A DNA stretch of 41,464 bases from Bacteroidales bacterium KA00251 (GCA_001552775.1 KQ959271.1:102462-143925); one strand, 5' to 3'; positions 6,888 through 15,608 are shown, numbered from the stretch's first letter. Numbers and translations: made by a program. Notes: generated by a model not told the origin, from the sequence alone.

Positions 6888-7814
6888 ATGGCAAATACTA
6901 TCAAACCCCATGTATGCAACGAGACGGATTCTCTCCACTGTGTAGTAGTTGGTCTCCCTCATTCTTTAGGTACACCTCCTACACTCGAAGAGACCTATGA
7001 TGCACGAAGTTATCGTGCGGTTGAAGAAGGTAATTATCCTATCGAAAGTGATATTGTAGAGGAAATGGAGCAACTAGCGACCACTCTAGAGAGAGAAGGC
7101 ATAGAAGTGCTTCGCCCTACTCTTATCCCCGATTACAACCAACTCTTTGCTCGAGATGTGGCATTTACCATTGACGAGGAGCTATTTATCGCCAATATGA
7201 TCCCTGAGAGAGAAAAAGAGATTTTAGCCTACCGCGAGGTCTTTTCTCGCATTCCCGACGAGCAGATCGTCCATCTCCCGAAAGAAGTACATGCCGAGGG
7301 AGGCGACATTATGCTTTACAACGACATTCTCTTTATGGGAGTTACGCCCGATAAAGATTTTGACCATTACAAAATGGCGCGCACCAATGAAGCTGCAATT
7401 CGCTACTTCACGTCACACTTTCCCCAAAAAAAGGTCATCCCTCTTCAACTGAAAAAGCACGACTCCAATCCAGAAAAAGGAGTCCTTCATCTTGATTGTG
7501 CTTTTCAGCCTGTAGGCCGTGGCAAAGCACTCTATTATCCTCAAGGATTTGCTCGCCAAGAGGAGGTAGAACTCATTGAGTCTATCTTTGGCAAAGAGAA
7601 TCTTTTTGCCATTACTGCAGAGGAAGCCTTTAACCTTACGACCAATATTTTTTCGATTTCTCCCAATCGAATAATTGTAGAAAATGAGTTTCATCGACTT
7701 CGCGCGCACCTGGAAAATGAATGGAATATTAGCACAATCTCCATTCCCTACTACGAAATATCCAAACAGGGAGGACTACTTCGATGCTCTACCTGCCCAC
7801 TGATTCGCCAATAA
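6888..7814 (+). CDS. Arginine deiminase/amidinotransferase-superfamily hydrolase
   Basis: A 308-residue member of the guanidino-group modifying superfamily (arginine deiminase, DDAH, amidinotransferase). Visible catalytic elements are an Arg-Asp pair (FARD, 87-90), EGGD (137-140), HLD (201-203) and the nucleophile Cys300 in GGLLRCSTCPL near the C-terminus. Members attack guanidinium carbons of arginine derivatives and release ammonia, an amine or a transferred amidino group. The exact substrate cannot be told from sequence. It lacks a signal peptide, so it is cytoplasmic and not a secreted peptidylarginine deiminase. radA starts 17 bp downstream, so the two are probably co-transcribed. Confidence 0.82.
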   Translation: MANTIKPHVCNETDSLHCVVVGLPHSLGTPPTLEETYDARSYRAVEEGNYPIESDIVEEMEQLATTLEREGIEVLRPTLIPDYNQLFARDVAFTIDEELFIANMIPEREKEILAYREVFSRIPDEQIVHLPKEVHAEGGDIMLYNDILFMGVTPDKDFDHYKMARTNEAAIRYFTSHFPQKKVIPLQLKKHDSNPEKGVLHLDCAFQPVGRGKALYYPQGFARQEEVELIESIFGKENLFAITAEEAFNLTTNIFSISPNRIIVENEFHRLRAHLENEWNISTISIPYYEISKQGGLLRCSTCPLIRQ

Positions 7815-7830
7815 AGGTTTTTATCTTTCT

Positions 7831-9225
7831 ATGGCAACGGTAAAAAAGCAGTTCGTCTGCAAAGAGTGTGGGGCTACATATCCTAAGTGGCAGGGTCAAT
7901 GTGGGGTGTGCAAAGCATGGAATACTCTTGAAGAGGAGCTTCCCCTACCCCAAGTTTCCAAGCGCGAAGCTCTAGCTTCGCAAGCTATTGGTTCCTCTAA
8001 AAAGTCAAAACCGCGACATCTTGCAGAAATTAATAGCAGTGAAGAAAAGCGGATCATCCTATCCGATAGGGAACTCAATCGCACCCTTGGCGGAGGATTA
8101 GTGGAAGGTTCCTTTGTACTACTGGGAGGGGAGCCTGGGATCGGCAAGTCTACCCTCATCCTTCAGACTGTATTGCAAACGAAAGGATTACACACCCTTT
8201 ACATTTCCGCAGAGGAGAGTGAGCAGCAACTCAAAATGCGTGCTGATCGTATTGGCGGAGACAATGAAGATCTCCTTATTCTGTGCGAAACCGACCTGGA
8301 AACCATCCTAGCATACGCCACTCAGATACAGCCAAAGCTACTTGTAATAGACTCTATTCAGACGATCTCCACTTCCCTTTCTGAAAGCTCTCCTGGTAGC
8401 CCTTCGCAAATACGTGAATGTGCCAACCTACTCCTTCGCTTTGCCAAGCAACACGCCATATCTGTTGTAGTTATTGGACACATCACCAAAGATGGCACCA
8501 TTGCTGGTCCTAAAGTATTGGAGCACACCGTAGACACAGTTCTCCTTTTTGAAGGCGACAAACACTTCTTCTACAGGATTCTCTGTTGCCAAAAGAATCG
8601 CTTTGGGAGTACCAACGAACTTGGTATCTACGAAATGCGAAATGAGGGACTACGGGGGATAGAAAATCCCTCAGAACACTTTGTATCGCAAAATGATGAA
8701 GCTCTAAGTGGTCGCTGTATTGCAGTTACACTTGAGGGAGTGCGTCCTCTTCTAGTGGAAACACAAGCACTGGTAAGTAGTGCTGTATATCCCAACCCCC
8801 AAAGAAGTGCTACAGGCTTTGACCAAAGGAGACTAGATATGCTCTTGGCTGTACTAGACAAAAGAGCTGGCTTTAAGCTAGCTCGACAAGATGTCTATCT
8901 CAACATTGCTGGCGGTCTTCGCATCAACGACACTGCACTAGATTTATCTATTGCCGTAGCTGTTCTCTCCTCTACCCTCGACCGTGCAGTTTCCACCTCT
9001 GTATGCTTTACTGGAGAAATAGGACTTTCTGGAGAAATAAGAGCTGTTAGTCGCATTGAAGCTCGCATAGGAGAAGCAGATCGACTAGGATATAAGGCAA
9101 TCGTAATTCCTCAAGCTAATAAACTTTCACTTGCCGAGAGTACAAATAAAATGGCAATAAAAGTACTTGCTGTAAAAAACATTTCAGAATTAGCTCGTCT
9201 TGTCTTTAAAAACTCCACTCAATAA
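7831..9225 (+). CDS. radA: DNA repair protein RadA
   Basis: A 464-residue protein of normal RadA length. It has an N-terminal C4 zinc finger (Cys10, 13, 24, 27), a Walker A motif GGEPGIGKST (99-108), a Walker B strand LLVIDSI (170-176), the RadA-specific KNRFG motif (255-259) and a C-terminal Lon-protease-like domain (DVYLNIAGGLRI, then ELS/GEI segments). RadA is a RecA-like helicase that promotes branch migration during recombination repair. It follows the guanidino-hydrolase gene closely, and no terminator is visible between them. Confidence 0.97.
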   Translation: MATVKKQFVCKECGATYPKWQGQCGVCKAWNTLEEELPLPQVSKREALASQAIGSSKKSKPRHLAEINSSEEKRIILSDRELNRTLGGGLVEGSFVLLGGEPGIGKSTLILQTVLQTKGLHTLYISAEESEQQLKMRADRIGGDNEDLLILCETDLETILAYATQIQPKLLVIDSIQTISTSLSESSPGSPSQIRECANLLLRFAKQHAISVVVIGHITKDGTIAGPKVLEHTVDTVLLFEGDKHFFYRILCCQKNRFGSTNELGIYEMRNEGLRGIENPSEHFVSQNDEALSGRCIAVTLEGVRPLLVETQALVSSAVYPNPQRSATGFDQRRLDMLLAVLDKRAGFKLARQDVYLNIAGGLRINDTALDLSIAVAVLSSTLDRAVSTSVCFTGEIGLSGEIRAVSRIEARIGEADRLGYKAIVIPQANKLSLAESTNKMAIKVLAVKNISELARLVFKNSTQ

Positions 9226-9321
9226 CTTTCCTCAAAAACAATCGCTAAAAAAACACTGTAAAAGCAAGGAAGTGCGGAGTTTCTGAGAAGGGTATAAAAA
9301 GGTTAGCTCAAACAAAATGCT

Positions 9322-9329
9322 TACTTTTG
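9322..9329 (+). promoter_or_regulatory. Bacteroidota -7 box for the lipid acyltransferase operon
   Basis: TACTTTTG fits TAnnTTTG. It is followed by a leader of about 95 nt up to the ATG at 9432, which contains the hairpin at 9392-9415. Confidence 0.55.
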
Positions 9330-9391
9330 CGGAAAGAATGCAAGGTATCACTTTCTAATAAGGGCTGATTGAAAGATCTAAGAATAAAACA

Positions 9392-9415
9392 AAAGCACTC
9401 GATGAGGAGTGCTTT
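9392..9415 (+). promoter_or_regulatory. Leader hairpin just before the acyltransferase start
   Basis: AAAGCACTC (9392-9400) and GAGTGCTTT (9407-9415) form a perfect 9-bp stem with the 6-nt loop GATGAG, ending 16 nt before the start codon. There is no U-tract, so it is not a standard terminator. It could affect translation or mRNA stability. Confidence 0.5.
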
Positions 9416-9431
9416 ACGGAAAAAGGGATAA

Positions 9432-10334
9432 ATGGAAGCAGGAGAAACAGCTAACAAAATAATCTTACCACAGGGGGCAGATAGCCAAGAGGAGTCAACT
9501 CTTTGTACGCCTCAGCAAATCAATGTGGGCGAGGTTATCAGTAAAAAGTTTCGAAAGAGACTTCCCCGAGTGGTTATCCGTCTGCTCGAAAGGCTTATCT
9601 GCCAAGATGAGATCAACTACGTACTGCGTGAATATGGTCAGTATGAGGGGATGGAGTTTGTGGAGAAACTGATGTACTACTTTGGTATAAAACTGGAGAT
9701 CCTAGGTGAGGAGCGTCTTCCACAAAATCCACGTGCTCTTTTTGTATGCAACCATCCACTAGGAGGACTAGATGGCATCTGTCTCTCCCACCTCATCGGG
9801 CAGCATTATCACAGCGATATTCGCTACATCGTCAATGATATGTTGCTTTTTCTACACCCCTTTAGGAATATTTTTGTACCAGTAAATACACTTCATGGAC
9901 AATCGAGAGATTCGGTTAAAAGAGTAGGAGATGCCCTTTCATCAGATTACCCAGTAATCTCCTTTCCTGCGGGAATATGCTCAAGACTTATTGATGGAAA
10001 AATACAAGATCTTCCTTGGAAAACTAGCTTCGTAAAGCAAGCCCTGAAAAGCAAACGCGATATAGTTCCCCTCTTTTTCTACGGATACAATTCTCGCTCC
10101 TTTTACAAGATAGAACAACTCAGAAAAAAAGTAGGCATAAAGTTTAATATCGGTACTGCTCTACTGCCAAAAGAAATGTTTGCCGCCAAAGGCTCTTGCT
10201 TCGCGATAGCTGTGGGAGAGCCACTCCAATACCAAAATCTTATAGACTCAAAGCTCAGCGTTAATGATATATCTGCCCTTGTCCGTCACAAAGTATACCT
10301 TCTCGGGGAAGAATTCCATCTTAAAACAAGATAA
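9432..10334 (+). CDS. glsA: Lyso-amino-lipid O-acyltransferase (PlsC family, GlsA/OlsA-like)
   Basis: A 300-residue PlsC-type acyltransferase. The acceptor motif NHPLGGLDG is at 107-115, with FPAGICSR further on in the place of the usual FPEGTRSR block. In Bacteroides, GlsA adds the second acyl chain to N-acyl glycine to make glycine lipids, and OlsA does the same for ornithine lipids. The gene immediately downstream encodes the partner N-acyltransferase, which supports this assignment over a plain 1-acylglycerol-phosphate acyltransferase. The head group (glycine, ornithine or a serine-glycine dipeptide as in Porphyromonas) cannot be read here. It acts at the cytoplasmic membrane. Confidence 0.75.
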   Translation: MEAGETANKIILPQGADSQEESTLCTPQQINVGEVISKKFRKRLPRVVIRLLERLICQDEINYVLREYGQYEGMEFVEKLMYYFGIKLEILGEERLPQNPRALFVCNHPLGGLDGICLSHLIGQHYHSDIRYIVNDMLLFLHPFRNIFVPVNTLHGQSRDSVKRVGDALSSDYPVISFPAGICSRLIDGKIQDLPWKTSFVKQALKSKRDIVPLFFYGYNSRSFYKIEQLRKKVGIKFNIGTALLPKEMFAAKGSCFAIAVGEPLQYQNLIDSKLSVNDISALVRHKVYLLGEEFHLKTR

Positions 10335-10363
10335 CCCAATCCTATAACTAGCTGCTTAATAAT

Positions 10364-11308
10364 ATGGAACCTATTATTGCTCCAGTAGATAAAAAACTCC
10401 TACAAGAAGAGCTCAGCGAAAAGCTTCTCCTCAGGCTTACCAATAGACAACACAACGAAATCTATGTATTTGATGGCAATGAATGCCCTAATACAATGCG
10501 TGAGGTAGGACGTCTCCGCGAGGAGGCATTTAGAATGGGAGGAGGAGGAAGTGGAAAGTCGTGCGATATTGATGAGTACGACCTCGGCCCAGAGGCTTAT
10601 AAGCAGCTTGTAGTATGGAGTCCAGAACACAAGACCATCATCGGCGGGTATCGGTTTATCAATGGAAGTGATGTAGTAAACTCTTCTAAGGGTACCGATG
10701 CTCTAGCTACTTCTCATATGTTTAACTATAGCGAGAAGTTTGTCAAGGAGATTCTTCCAGTAACCCTAGAACTAGGGCGTTCGTTTGTATCTGCGGGTTT
10801 TCAATCTACCACTTTAAAAACCCTCTCTATTTATGCACTAGACAATCTATGGGATGGTCTTGGAGCTCTTACCGTAGTGCACCCAGACATCAAATACTTC
10901 TTTGGGAAAGTAACGATGTATTCCAATTACAACCGTCGTTGTCGCAATCTCATTCTTCACTTTATGGAGATTTATTTCAACGATACGCACGAGCTAGTTT
11001 CTCCCAAATGCCCCCTCCCAATAGAGCTAAGCGAAGAAGACCGCTCTCTCTTTAGTGGCACCAATCTCACCGCCGACTACCAGCTACTAAAAAAAGAGGT
11101 GAGAAAGATGGGGATCAATATTCCTCCACTCTTCAATGCATATATATCCCTAAGCCCAGATTTGATTAAGCTTGGCACCGCTATCAATGAAGAGTTTGGT
11201 GATGTTGAAGAAACTGGTATCCTCATCAATATAGACCAAATCCTTGAAGAAAAAAAACATCGCCACATAAGCACCTTCAAGCCCCACAATCATGGCAAAG
11301 ACCTATGA
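10364..11308 (+). CDS. glsB: Amino-lipid N-acyltransferase (GNAT fold, GlsB/OlsB-like)
   Basis: A 314-residue GNAT-family protein of the OlsB/GlsB type. Residues 46-61 (MREVGRLREEAFRMGG) and 130-145 (LPVTLELGRSFVSAGF) are typical of the hemolysin-like acyltransferase group. In Bacteroides, GlsB transfers a 3-hydroxy acyl chain to the amino group of glycine, the committed step of glycine lipid synthesis. It starts 30 bp after glsA, and its last 17 bp overlap yraN, so the three genes form an operon. Head-group specificity is unknown. Confidence 0.75.
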   Translation: MEPIIAPVDKKLLQEELSEKLLLRLTNRQHNEIYVFDGNECPNTMREVGRLREEAFRMGGGGSGKSCDIDEYDLGPEAYKQLVVWSPEHKTIIGGYRFINGSDVVNSSKGTDALATSHMFNYSEKFVKEILPVTLELGRSFVSAGFQSTTLKTLSIYALDNLWDGLGALTVVHPDIKYFFGKVTMYSNYNRRCRNLILHFMEIYFNDTHELVSPKCPLPIELSEEDRSLFSGTNLTADYQLLKKEVRKMGINIPPLFNAYISLSPDLIKLGTAINEEFGDVEETGILINIDQILEEKKHRHISTFKPHNHGKDL

Positions 11309-11684
11309 TATAGGCAAAGAAGGAGAGCGTGTTGCCTTTCGGTATCTAATCGGGAAAGCCTATCGAATACTTGCCCAAAATTGGTTTTTCCAGCACAAAG
11401 AACTTGATCTCGTGGCGACAGATGGTCAGTGGGTGGTGGTAGTTGAGGTAAAGACTCGTGTAGAAAATAGTCTTCAAAAGCCTATTGAGGCTGTAGATCG
11501 GGTAAAGCAGCGAAATATCTGTGTTGCAGCGGATGCTTTTGTTCGTCAGTTTCGTTTGAATATGCCTATCCGCTACGATGTACTCTCTGTAATATTCCAT
11601 CCAGTTTCTCATACTTTTGAGGTGGAACACCTAGAAAATGCCTTCTACCCCGAGCTTAACCAGTCAAGAAGAAGAAGGTATTGA
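11292..11684 (+). CDS. yraN: YraN family (UPF0102) nuclease-like protein
   Basis: A 130-residue protein of normal family length. It starts with GKEGERVAFRYLIGKAYRILAQNW and has the signature KELDLVATDGQWVVVVEVKTR (about 36-56), which has a PD-(D/E)xK-like arrangement (ELDLV...EVK). The YraN family has a restriction-endonuclease-like fold, and its role is not well defined. Its start overlaps the end of the N-acyltransferase gene by 17 bp, so translation may be coupled. Confidence 0.9.
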   Translation: MAKTYDIGKEGERVAFRYLIGKAYRILAQNWFFQHKELDLVATDGQWVVVVEVKTRVENSLQKPIEAVDRVKQRNICVAADAFVRQFRLNMPIRYDVLSVIFHPVSHTFEVEHLENAFYPELNQSRRRRY

Positions 11685-11759
11685 TCCTAACTCAATCCTT
11701 GTAGCAAGCTTATCGACGAGTACCGCTATACTTCCTCAACTATATCCATAGAATTGCTC

Positions 11760-11767
11760 TATCTTTG
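11760..11767 (+). promoter_or_regulatory. Bacteroidota -7 box for the glycosyltransferase-pyrC operon
   Basis: TATCTTTG, a consensus match, lies 50 bp before the ATG at 11818. It sits in the gap after yraN. Confidence 0.6.
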
Positions 11768-11817
11768 TATAGGAGATATAGAATTAGAGCTTTAAGCATC
11801 CCATAGACTTCGCTTTT

Positions 11818-12579
11818 ATGTCCAATAGTTTGATAATCATTCCGACCTTCAACGAACGAGAAAATGTGGTTGAGCTATGCAAGCAAATAATGCTTCTTCA
11901 AGAAGATTTTCACATTCTTTTTGTAGACGACAGCTCGCCAGATGGTACAGCGGGAGTAATAAAAGCTCTCATGCCTCAATATCCTCAGCGAATTCATCTA
12001 ATTGAACGCGAAGGAAAGCTAGGATTAGCCTCGGCATACATTACGGGATTTAAGTGGGCTCTAGCACACGAGTACTCCTATATCTTTGAGATGGATTGTG
12101 ATTTTAGCCACCCTGTCTCAGCTCTTCCTCGTCTATACCGTACTGTTGCAATGGAAGGATATGACCTAGCAGTGGGATCGCGCTATGTAAAAGGAGGAAA
12201 GGTGAAGGACTGGCCTCTAGGAAGAATCCTCATGAGCTACTTTGCCTCTGTCTATGTACGTGCGGTCACTTGGCTCCCAGTCCACGATACTACAGCAGGC
12301 TTTGTCTGCTACCATCGGCGAGTACTAGAATCTATAAACCTCGACAAAATCCATTTTCGAGGCTATGCCTTTCAGATAGAAATGAAATATGCTACCTACC
12401 TGCTTGGCTTTTCAATTAAGGAGCTTCCAATTACCTTTACAGATCGCAAGTTAGGCACTAGTAAAATGAGTTCGTCCATCTTTGGAGAAGCCTTTTCTGG
12501 CGTGCTCAAACTACGACTTTGGAAGGAACAAAAAAAGTTTCCTCAAGGCACACCTAAACCAGAGGCAACAAAGAAATAA
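11818..12579 (+). CDS. Polyprenol-phosphate mannosyltransferase-like GT2 glycosyltransferase
   Basis: A 253-residue family 2 glycosyltransferase of the DPM1 type. It has IIIPTFNERENV at the N-terminus, the nucleotide-binding VDDSSPDGT (36-44), EMDCDFSHP (the DxD equivalent, about 91-99) and VGSRYVKGG. No C-terminal membrane segments are present, as in soluble polyprenol monophosphomannose synthases. It would load a sugar, probably mannose, onto a lipid carrier on the cytoplasmic face for glycan or protein glycosylation. pyrC follows after 27 bp, likely in the same transcript. Confidence 0.85.
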   Translation: MSNSLIIIPTFNERENVVELCKQIMLLQEDFHILFVDDSSPDGTAGVIKALMPQYPQRIHLIEREGKLGLASAYITGFKWALAHEYSYIFEMDCDFSHPVSALPRLYRTVAMEGYDLAVGSRYVKGGKVKDWPLGRILMSYFASVYVRAVTWLPVHDTTAGFVCYHRRVLESINLDKIHFRGYAFQIEMKYATYLLGFSIKELPITFTDRKLGTSKMSSSIFGEAFSGVLKLRLWKEQKKFPQGTPKPEATKK

Positions 12580-12606
12580 AAAGAAACGAACTAAACAAGA
12601 CATAAG

Positions 12607-13968
12607 ATGAGCCGAATATTGCTACACAATGCCCAAATTGCCAATGAAGGTGAAGTCTATATAGGCTCTGTACTGATCTGTGGCAATCGCATTGAGGCTA
12701 TTCTAAAGCAAGAGTCTACTCTAGACTCTCTCCCCCCCCTTTTTAGCGTATCAGACAAGGTAATGAACTGCCAGGGACTTCTTCTTATTCCTGGAGTAAT
12801 TGATGACCAAGTTCACTTTAGAGAACCTGGACTCACCCATAAAGGCAACATTGAGAGTGAAAGCAAAGCAGCCGTTGCAGGTGGGGTAACTTCCTATCTA
12901 GAAATGCCTAACACAAAGCCACCTACTACGTCTTTGGACGCTCTTCTAGAGAAACGCGAACGTGCGGCTTGTACGTCTTGGGCAAACTACGGCTTTTTTG
13001 TAGGAGGCACAAATAGCAATGCCCAAGAGGTCTTTCGTATAGACTCCTCTCTATTTCCTGGATACAAGCTCTTTTTAGGCTCTTCCACAGGAAATATGCT
13101 AGTGGATAGTCCCAAGGCTCTCGATGAGTTCTTTGCGGAAAGCCCTAAGGTAATTGCTATTCATAGCGAAAGCGAGTCCATTATCGCTAGCAACAAGGCA
13201 AAGTTTATTGACCAATATGGAGAAGATCCTCCCCTTTCTTGTCATCCTCTAATTCGTAGCGATGAAGCTTGCTACCGATGCACTTGTGAAGCCATGGAAA
13301 GAGCTACAAAGTGGGGCACAAATCTCCATATACTTCATCTCTCTACAGCTAGAGAAGCCAATCTTCTCCACACTTCAACGCCCTTTGAAGAAAAAAAGAT
13401 TACAGCTGAAGCCTGTGCCCACCATCTCTGGTTTAGCGACGACGACTATGCTACCAAGGGTTCGTTGATCAAGTGGAATCCTGCAGTTAAGACAAAAGAA
13501 GACCGTGAAGCACTCAAAGAAGCTCTACGCTCTAGCGCAATTGATATCATCGCTACTGACCATGCCCCTCACCTATTGAGCGAAAAAGAAGGAGGAGCAC
13601 TAAGAGCTGCCAGTGGTGGTCCTCTTATTCAATACTCTCTTCTTGTAATCTTGGAACTTGTGCGAAGAGGAGAGCTTGCTCTTACGGATATGGTTCAAAA
13701 GATGTGTCACCATCCAGCTCAGCGTTTTGGCATCCAAAAGCGAGGATTTCTTCGCGAAGGGTACTATGCAGACCTTACACTAATTGACCCCAACTGCCCC
13801 ACCTCCGTAAGACGCGACGCCTCCATACTATCAACATGCGGATGGTCTCCTTTTGAGGGGGAAACCTTCACGCATGCCATACACACGACCTTTGTAAATG
13901 GAGAGGTTGCCTATAGTAAAGGTCAACTTACGAAGCGACCTTCCGTAGAACCCTTACTCTTTGCCTAA
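12607..13968 (+). CDS. pyrC: Dihydroorotase
   Basis: A 453-residue class I-type dihydroorotase that cyclises carbamoyl-aspartate to dihydroorotate in pyrimidine synthesis. Visible motifs are GVIDDQVHFREPGLTHKG (63-80), GVTSYLEMPNTKPPT, YKLFLGSSTGNM (the carbamylated lysine region), HILHLSTA and ATDHAPH. The first histidine of the canonical HxH metal pair is Gln68. I believe the same replacement is common in Bacteroidales dihydroorotases, so I treat it as a family variant rather than damage. It is preceded closely by the glycosyltransferase gene. Confidence 0.93.
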   Translation: MSRILLHNAQIANEGEVYIGSVLICGNRIEAILKQESTLDSLPPLFSVSDKVMNCQGLLLIPGVIDDQVHFREPGLTHKGNIESESKAAVAGGVTSYLEMPNTKPPTTSLDALLEKRERAACTSWANYGFFVGGTNSNAQEVFRIDSSLFPGYKLFLGSSTGNMLVDSPKALDEFFAESPKVIAIHSESESIIASNKAKFIDQYGEDPPLSCHPLIRSDEACYRCTCEAMERATKWGTNLHILHLSTAREANLLHTSTPFEEKKITAEACAHHLWFSDDDYATKGSLIKWNPAVKTKEDREALKEALRSSAIDIIATDHAPHLLSEKEGGALRAASGGPLIQYSLLVILELVRRGELALTDMVQKMCHHPAQRFGIQKRGFLREGYYADLTLIDPNCPTSVRRDASILSTCGWSPFEGETFTHAIHTTFVNGEVAYSKGQLTKRPSVEPLLFA

Positions 13969-13997
13969 AACTATCCCCAAGAGTCGTTTTTTTTGCT

Positions 13998-14005
13998 TAC
14001 TTTTG
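13998..14005 (+). promoter_or_regulatory. Bacteroidota -7 box upstream of ilvE
   Basis: TACTTTTG fits the consensus and implies an unusually long ilvE leader of about 200 nt (14010-14214). I found no recognisable attenuator peptide or riboswitch in that leader, so a second promoter nearer the gene is possible. Confidence 0.45.
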
Positions 14006-14214
14006 TAAGAGGAGACTGATAGAATGATTCAACCTTCCAAGGAGTTTATTTTACAAGTTAGGAGCACATACCCCATCAGCCAAAAGTTGCAAAGGGGAAA
14101 GAGAGACAGATTGCTCCAATAGATCTTATATGCTCTATGAATCTTTCACACTTCTCCAAATAAAAAGAGATAGAAACAATACAAACAATAAGTTAGTTTA
14201 TCAACAAACAAGCT

Positions 14215-15231
14215 ATGCAAATTGACTGGTCAAACCTAGGTTTTGGGTACTTCAAAACCGATTACAATGTAAGATGCTACTTTCGCGACGGCAAATGGGG
14301 CGAAGTAGAAGATTCAACAAGCGAAGAAGTAACCGTACACATGGCTTCTACTTGTCTACACTATGGACAGGAAGCTTTTGAAGGGCTTAAGGCCTTCCGT
14401 GGCAAAGATGGTAAGATACGTATCTTCCGTATAGACGAAAATGCAAAGCGTCTTATCCGCTCTGCAGAAGGAGTAGTCATGCAGCCCGTTCCCGAAGAGC
14501 TCTTTACCAATATGGTAAAGCGTGTTGTAAAGTTGAATGAAAAGTTTGTGCCTCCTTATGAAAGTGGAGCCTCTCTCTACATTCGTCCGCTCCTTATTGG
14601 TCTTGGCGCACAAGTAGGTGTAAAACCAGCTCCTGAATATCTATTCCTCATCTTTGTTGGTCCTGTTGGTCCATACTTTAAAGAAGGGTTTAAGCCTACA
14701 CCAATGGCTATTATGAGAGGATACGATCGTGCTGCACCTCTTGGTACAGGTACCCTTAAAGTAGGTGGTAACTATGCTGCTGGTATGGTACCTACTGTAC
14801 TCGCTCACGAAAAGGGTTACAGTGCTTGTCTCTTCCTTGATGCCAAGGAAAAGAAATACATTGACGAGTGTGGTCCTGCCAACTTCTTTGGTATTCGAGA
14901 CAATACCTACATCACACCTGAGTCTACCTCTATTCTGCCTAGTATCACCAACAAGAGCCTTATTCAGCTCGCAAAAGATATGGGATTAAAGGTTGAACGT
15001 CGTCACGTACCAGAAGAAGAGCTCGCTACTTTTGAAGAAGCTGGTGCATGTGGTACAGCTGCTGTGATTAGTCCTATCCTTCGCATTGACGACCTTGATG
15101 AAAACAAGAGCTATGTAATCTCTAAGGATGGCAAGCCAGGTCCTATCAGCGAAAAGCTTTACCACAAACTTCGTGCAATCCAGTACGGCGATGAAGAAGA
15201 TCCATACGGTTGGGTTACTATCCTCGACTAA
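14215..15231 (+). CDS. ilvE: Branched-chain amino acid aminotransferase
   Basis: A 338-residue class IV PLP aminotransferase. The PLP lysine is Lys182 in GTLKVGGNYAAG. Other family blocks are LHYGQEAFEGLKAFRG (48-63), SLYIRPLLIG (120-129) and ECGPANFFGI. It interconverts valine, leucine and isoleucine with their 2-oxo acids. It stands alone between its promoter and a strong terminator. A minus-strand riboswitch transcript faces it from downstream. Confidence 0.95.
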   Translation: MQIDWSNLGFGYFKTDYNVRCYFRDGKWGEVEDSTSEEVTVHMASTCLHYGQEAFEGLKAFRGKDGKIRIFRIDENAKRLIRSAEGVVMQPVPEELFTNMVKRVVKLNEKFVPPYESGASLYIRPLLIGLGAQVGVKPAPEYLFLIFVGPVGPYFKEGFKPTPMAIMRGYDRAAPLGTGTLKVGGNYAAGMVPTVLAHEKGYSACLFLDAKEKKYIDECGPANFFGIRDNTYITPESTSILPSITNKSLIQLAKDMGLKVERRHVPEEELATFEEAGACGTAAVISPILRIDDLDENKSYVISKDGKPGPISEKLYHKLRAIQYGDEEDPYGWVTILD

Positions 15232-15280
15232 AATAGCGTATATTCTCTACTAATTGTAGAGGACCTTCCTATCCCCAAAC

Positions 15281-15322
15281 AAAAGGGAACCTTTGTAAAA
15301 TACAAAAGGTTCCCTTTTTTAT
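15281..15322 (+). terminator. Strong intrinsic terminator after ilvE
   Basis: The arms AAAAGGGAACCTTTGTA (15281-15297) and TACAAAAGGTTCCCTTTTTT (15301-15320) pair with a single bulge, and the stem ends in a T-run. It ends the ilvE transcript. The reverse orientation also has a purine/T-rich flank and might stop minus-strand transcripts. Confidence 0.85.
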
Positions 15323-15333
15323 TTTCATCCATG

Positions 15334-15508
15334 GAGACTGTTGCAAAAGTCAACAGCCTCACAATGTTGCTTGCAAGATTGTCCTGACTTTGCAGAAAGG
15401 ATGAAGCGCAAGGCGCTGGGGGTGAGGTCTGAAGGGAGCATACCTCCGTATTGAGACAAAGCCGAATCCCGAAAGCAACACAGCGATTCGCCTTTATGCA
15501 ACAGTCTC
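15334..15508. mobile_element. MITE-like element, copy 1 (about 175 bp)
   Basis: Terminal inverted repeats GAGACTGTTGCA (15334-15345) and TGCAACAGTCTC (15497-15508) bound a noncoding 175-bp segment. The left end is itself a near-perfect hairpin (GAGACTGTTG paired with CAACAGCCTC). The first 30 bases recur at 41435-41464 with one difference, so this is a dispersed element. It codes for nothing and would need a transposase in trans. No target duplication is obvious. Confidence 0.75.
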
Positions 15509-15547
15509 CAATGAAAGGTGAAGAGAATGAGAAAAGTATAAAATAGA

Positions 15548-15608
15548 ATCCCGCTCTGTCGTATTGATAGTAAAGGAGCTCATCCCTTTGCTATAGACAG
15601 AGCAGGAT
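15548..15608. repeat. Long imperfect hairpin downstream of the riboswitch
   Basis: The outer arms 15548-15560 and 15596-15608 match at 12 of 13 positions; the inner arms 15567-15576 and 15585-15594 match at 9 of 10; the loop is 8 nt. On minus-strand RNA the outer mismatch becomes a G-U pair. There is no T-run, so it may be a structural element of the riboswitch transcript or a mobile-element scar. Confidence 0.6.

Noticed and set aside
14006-14214. The long ilvE leader considered as an amino-acid attenuator or riboswitch.
   Set aside because: No run of Val/Leu/Ile codons in a leader frame, and no recognisable aptamer or terminator pair.
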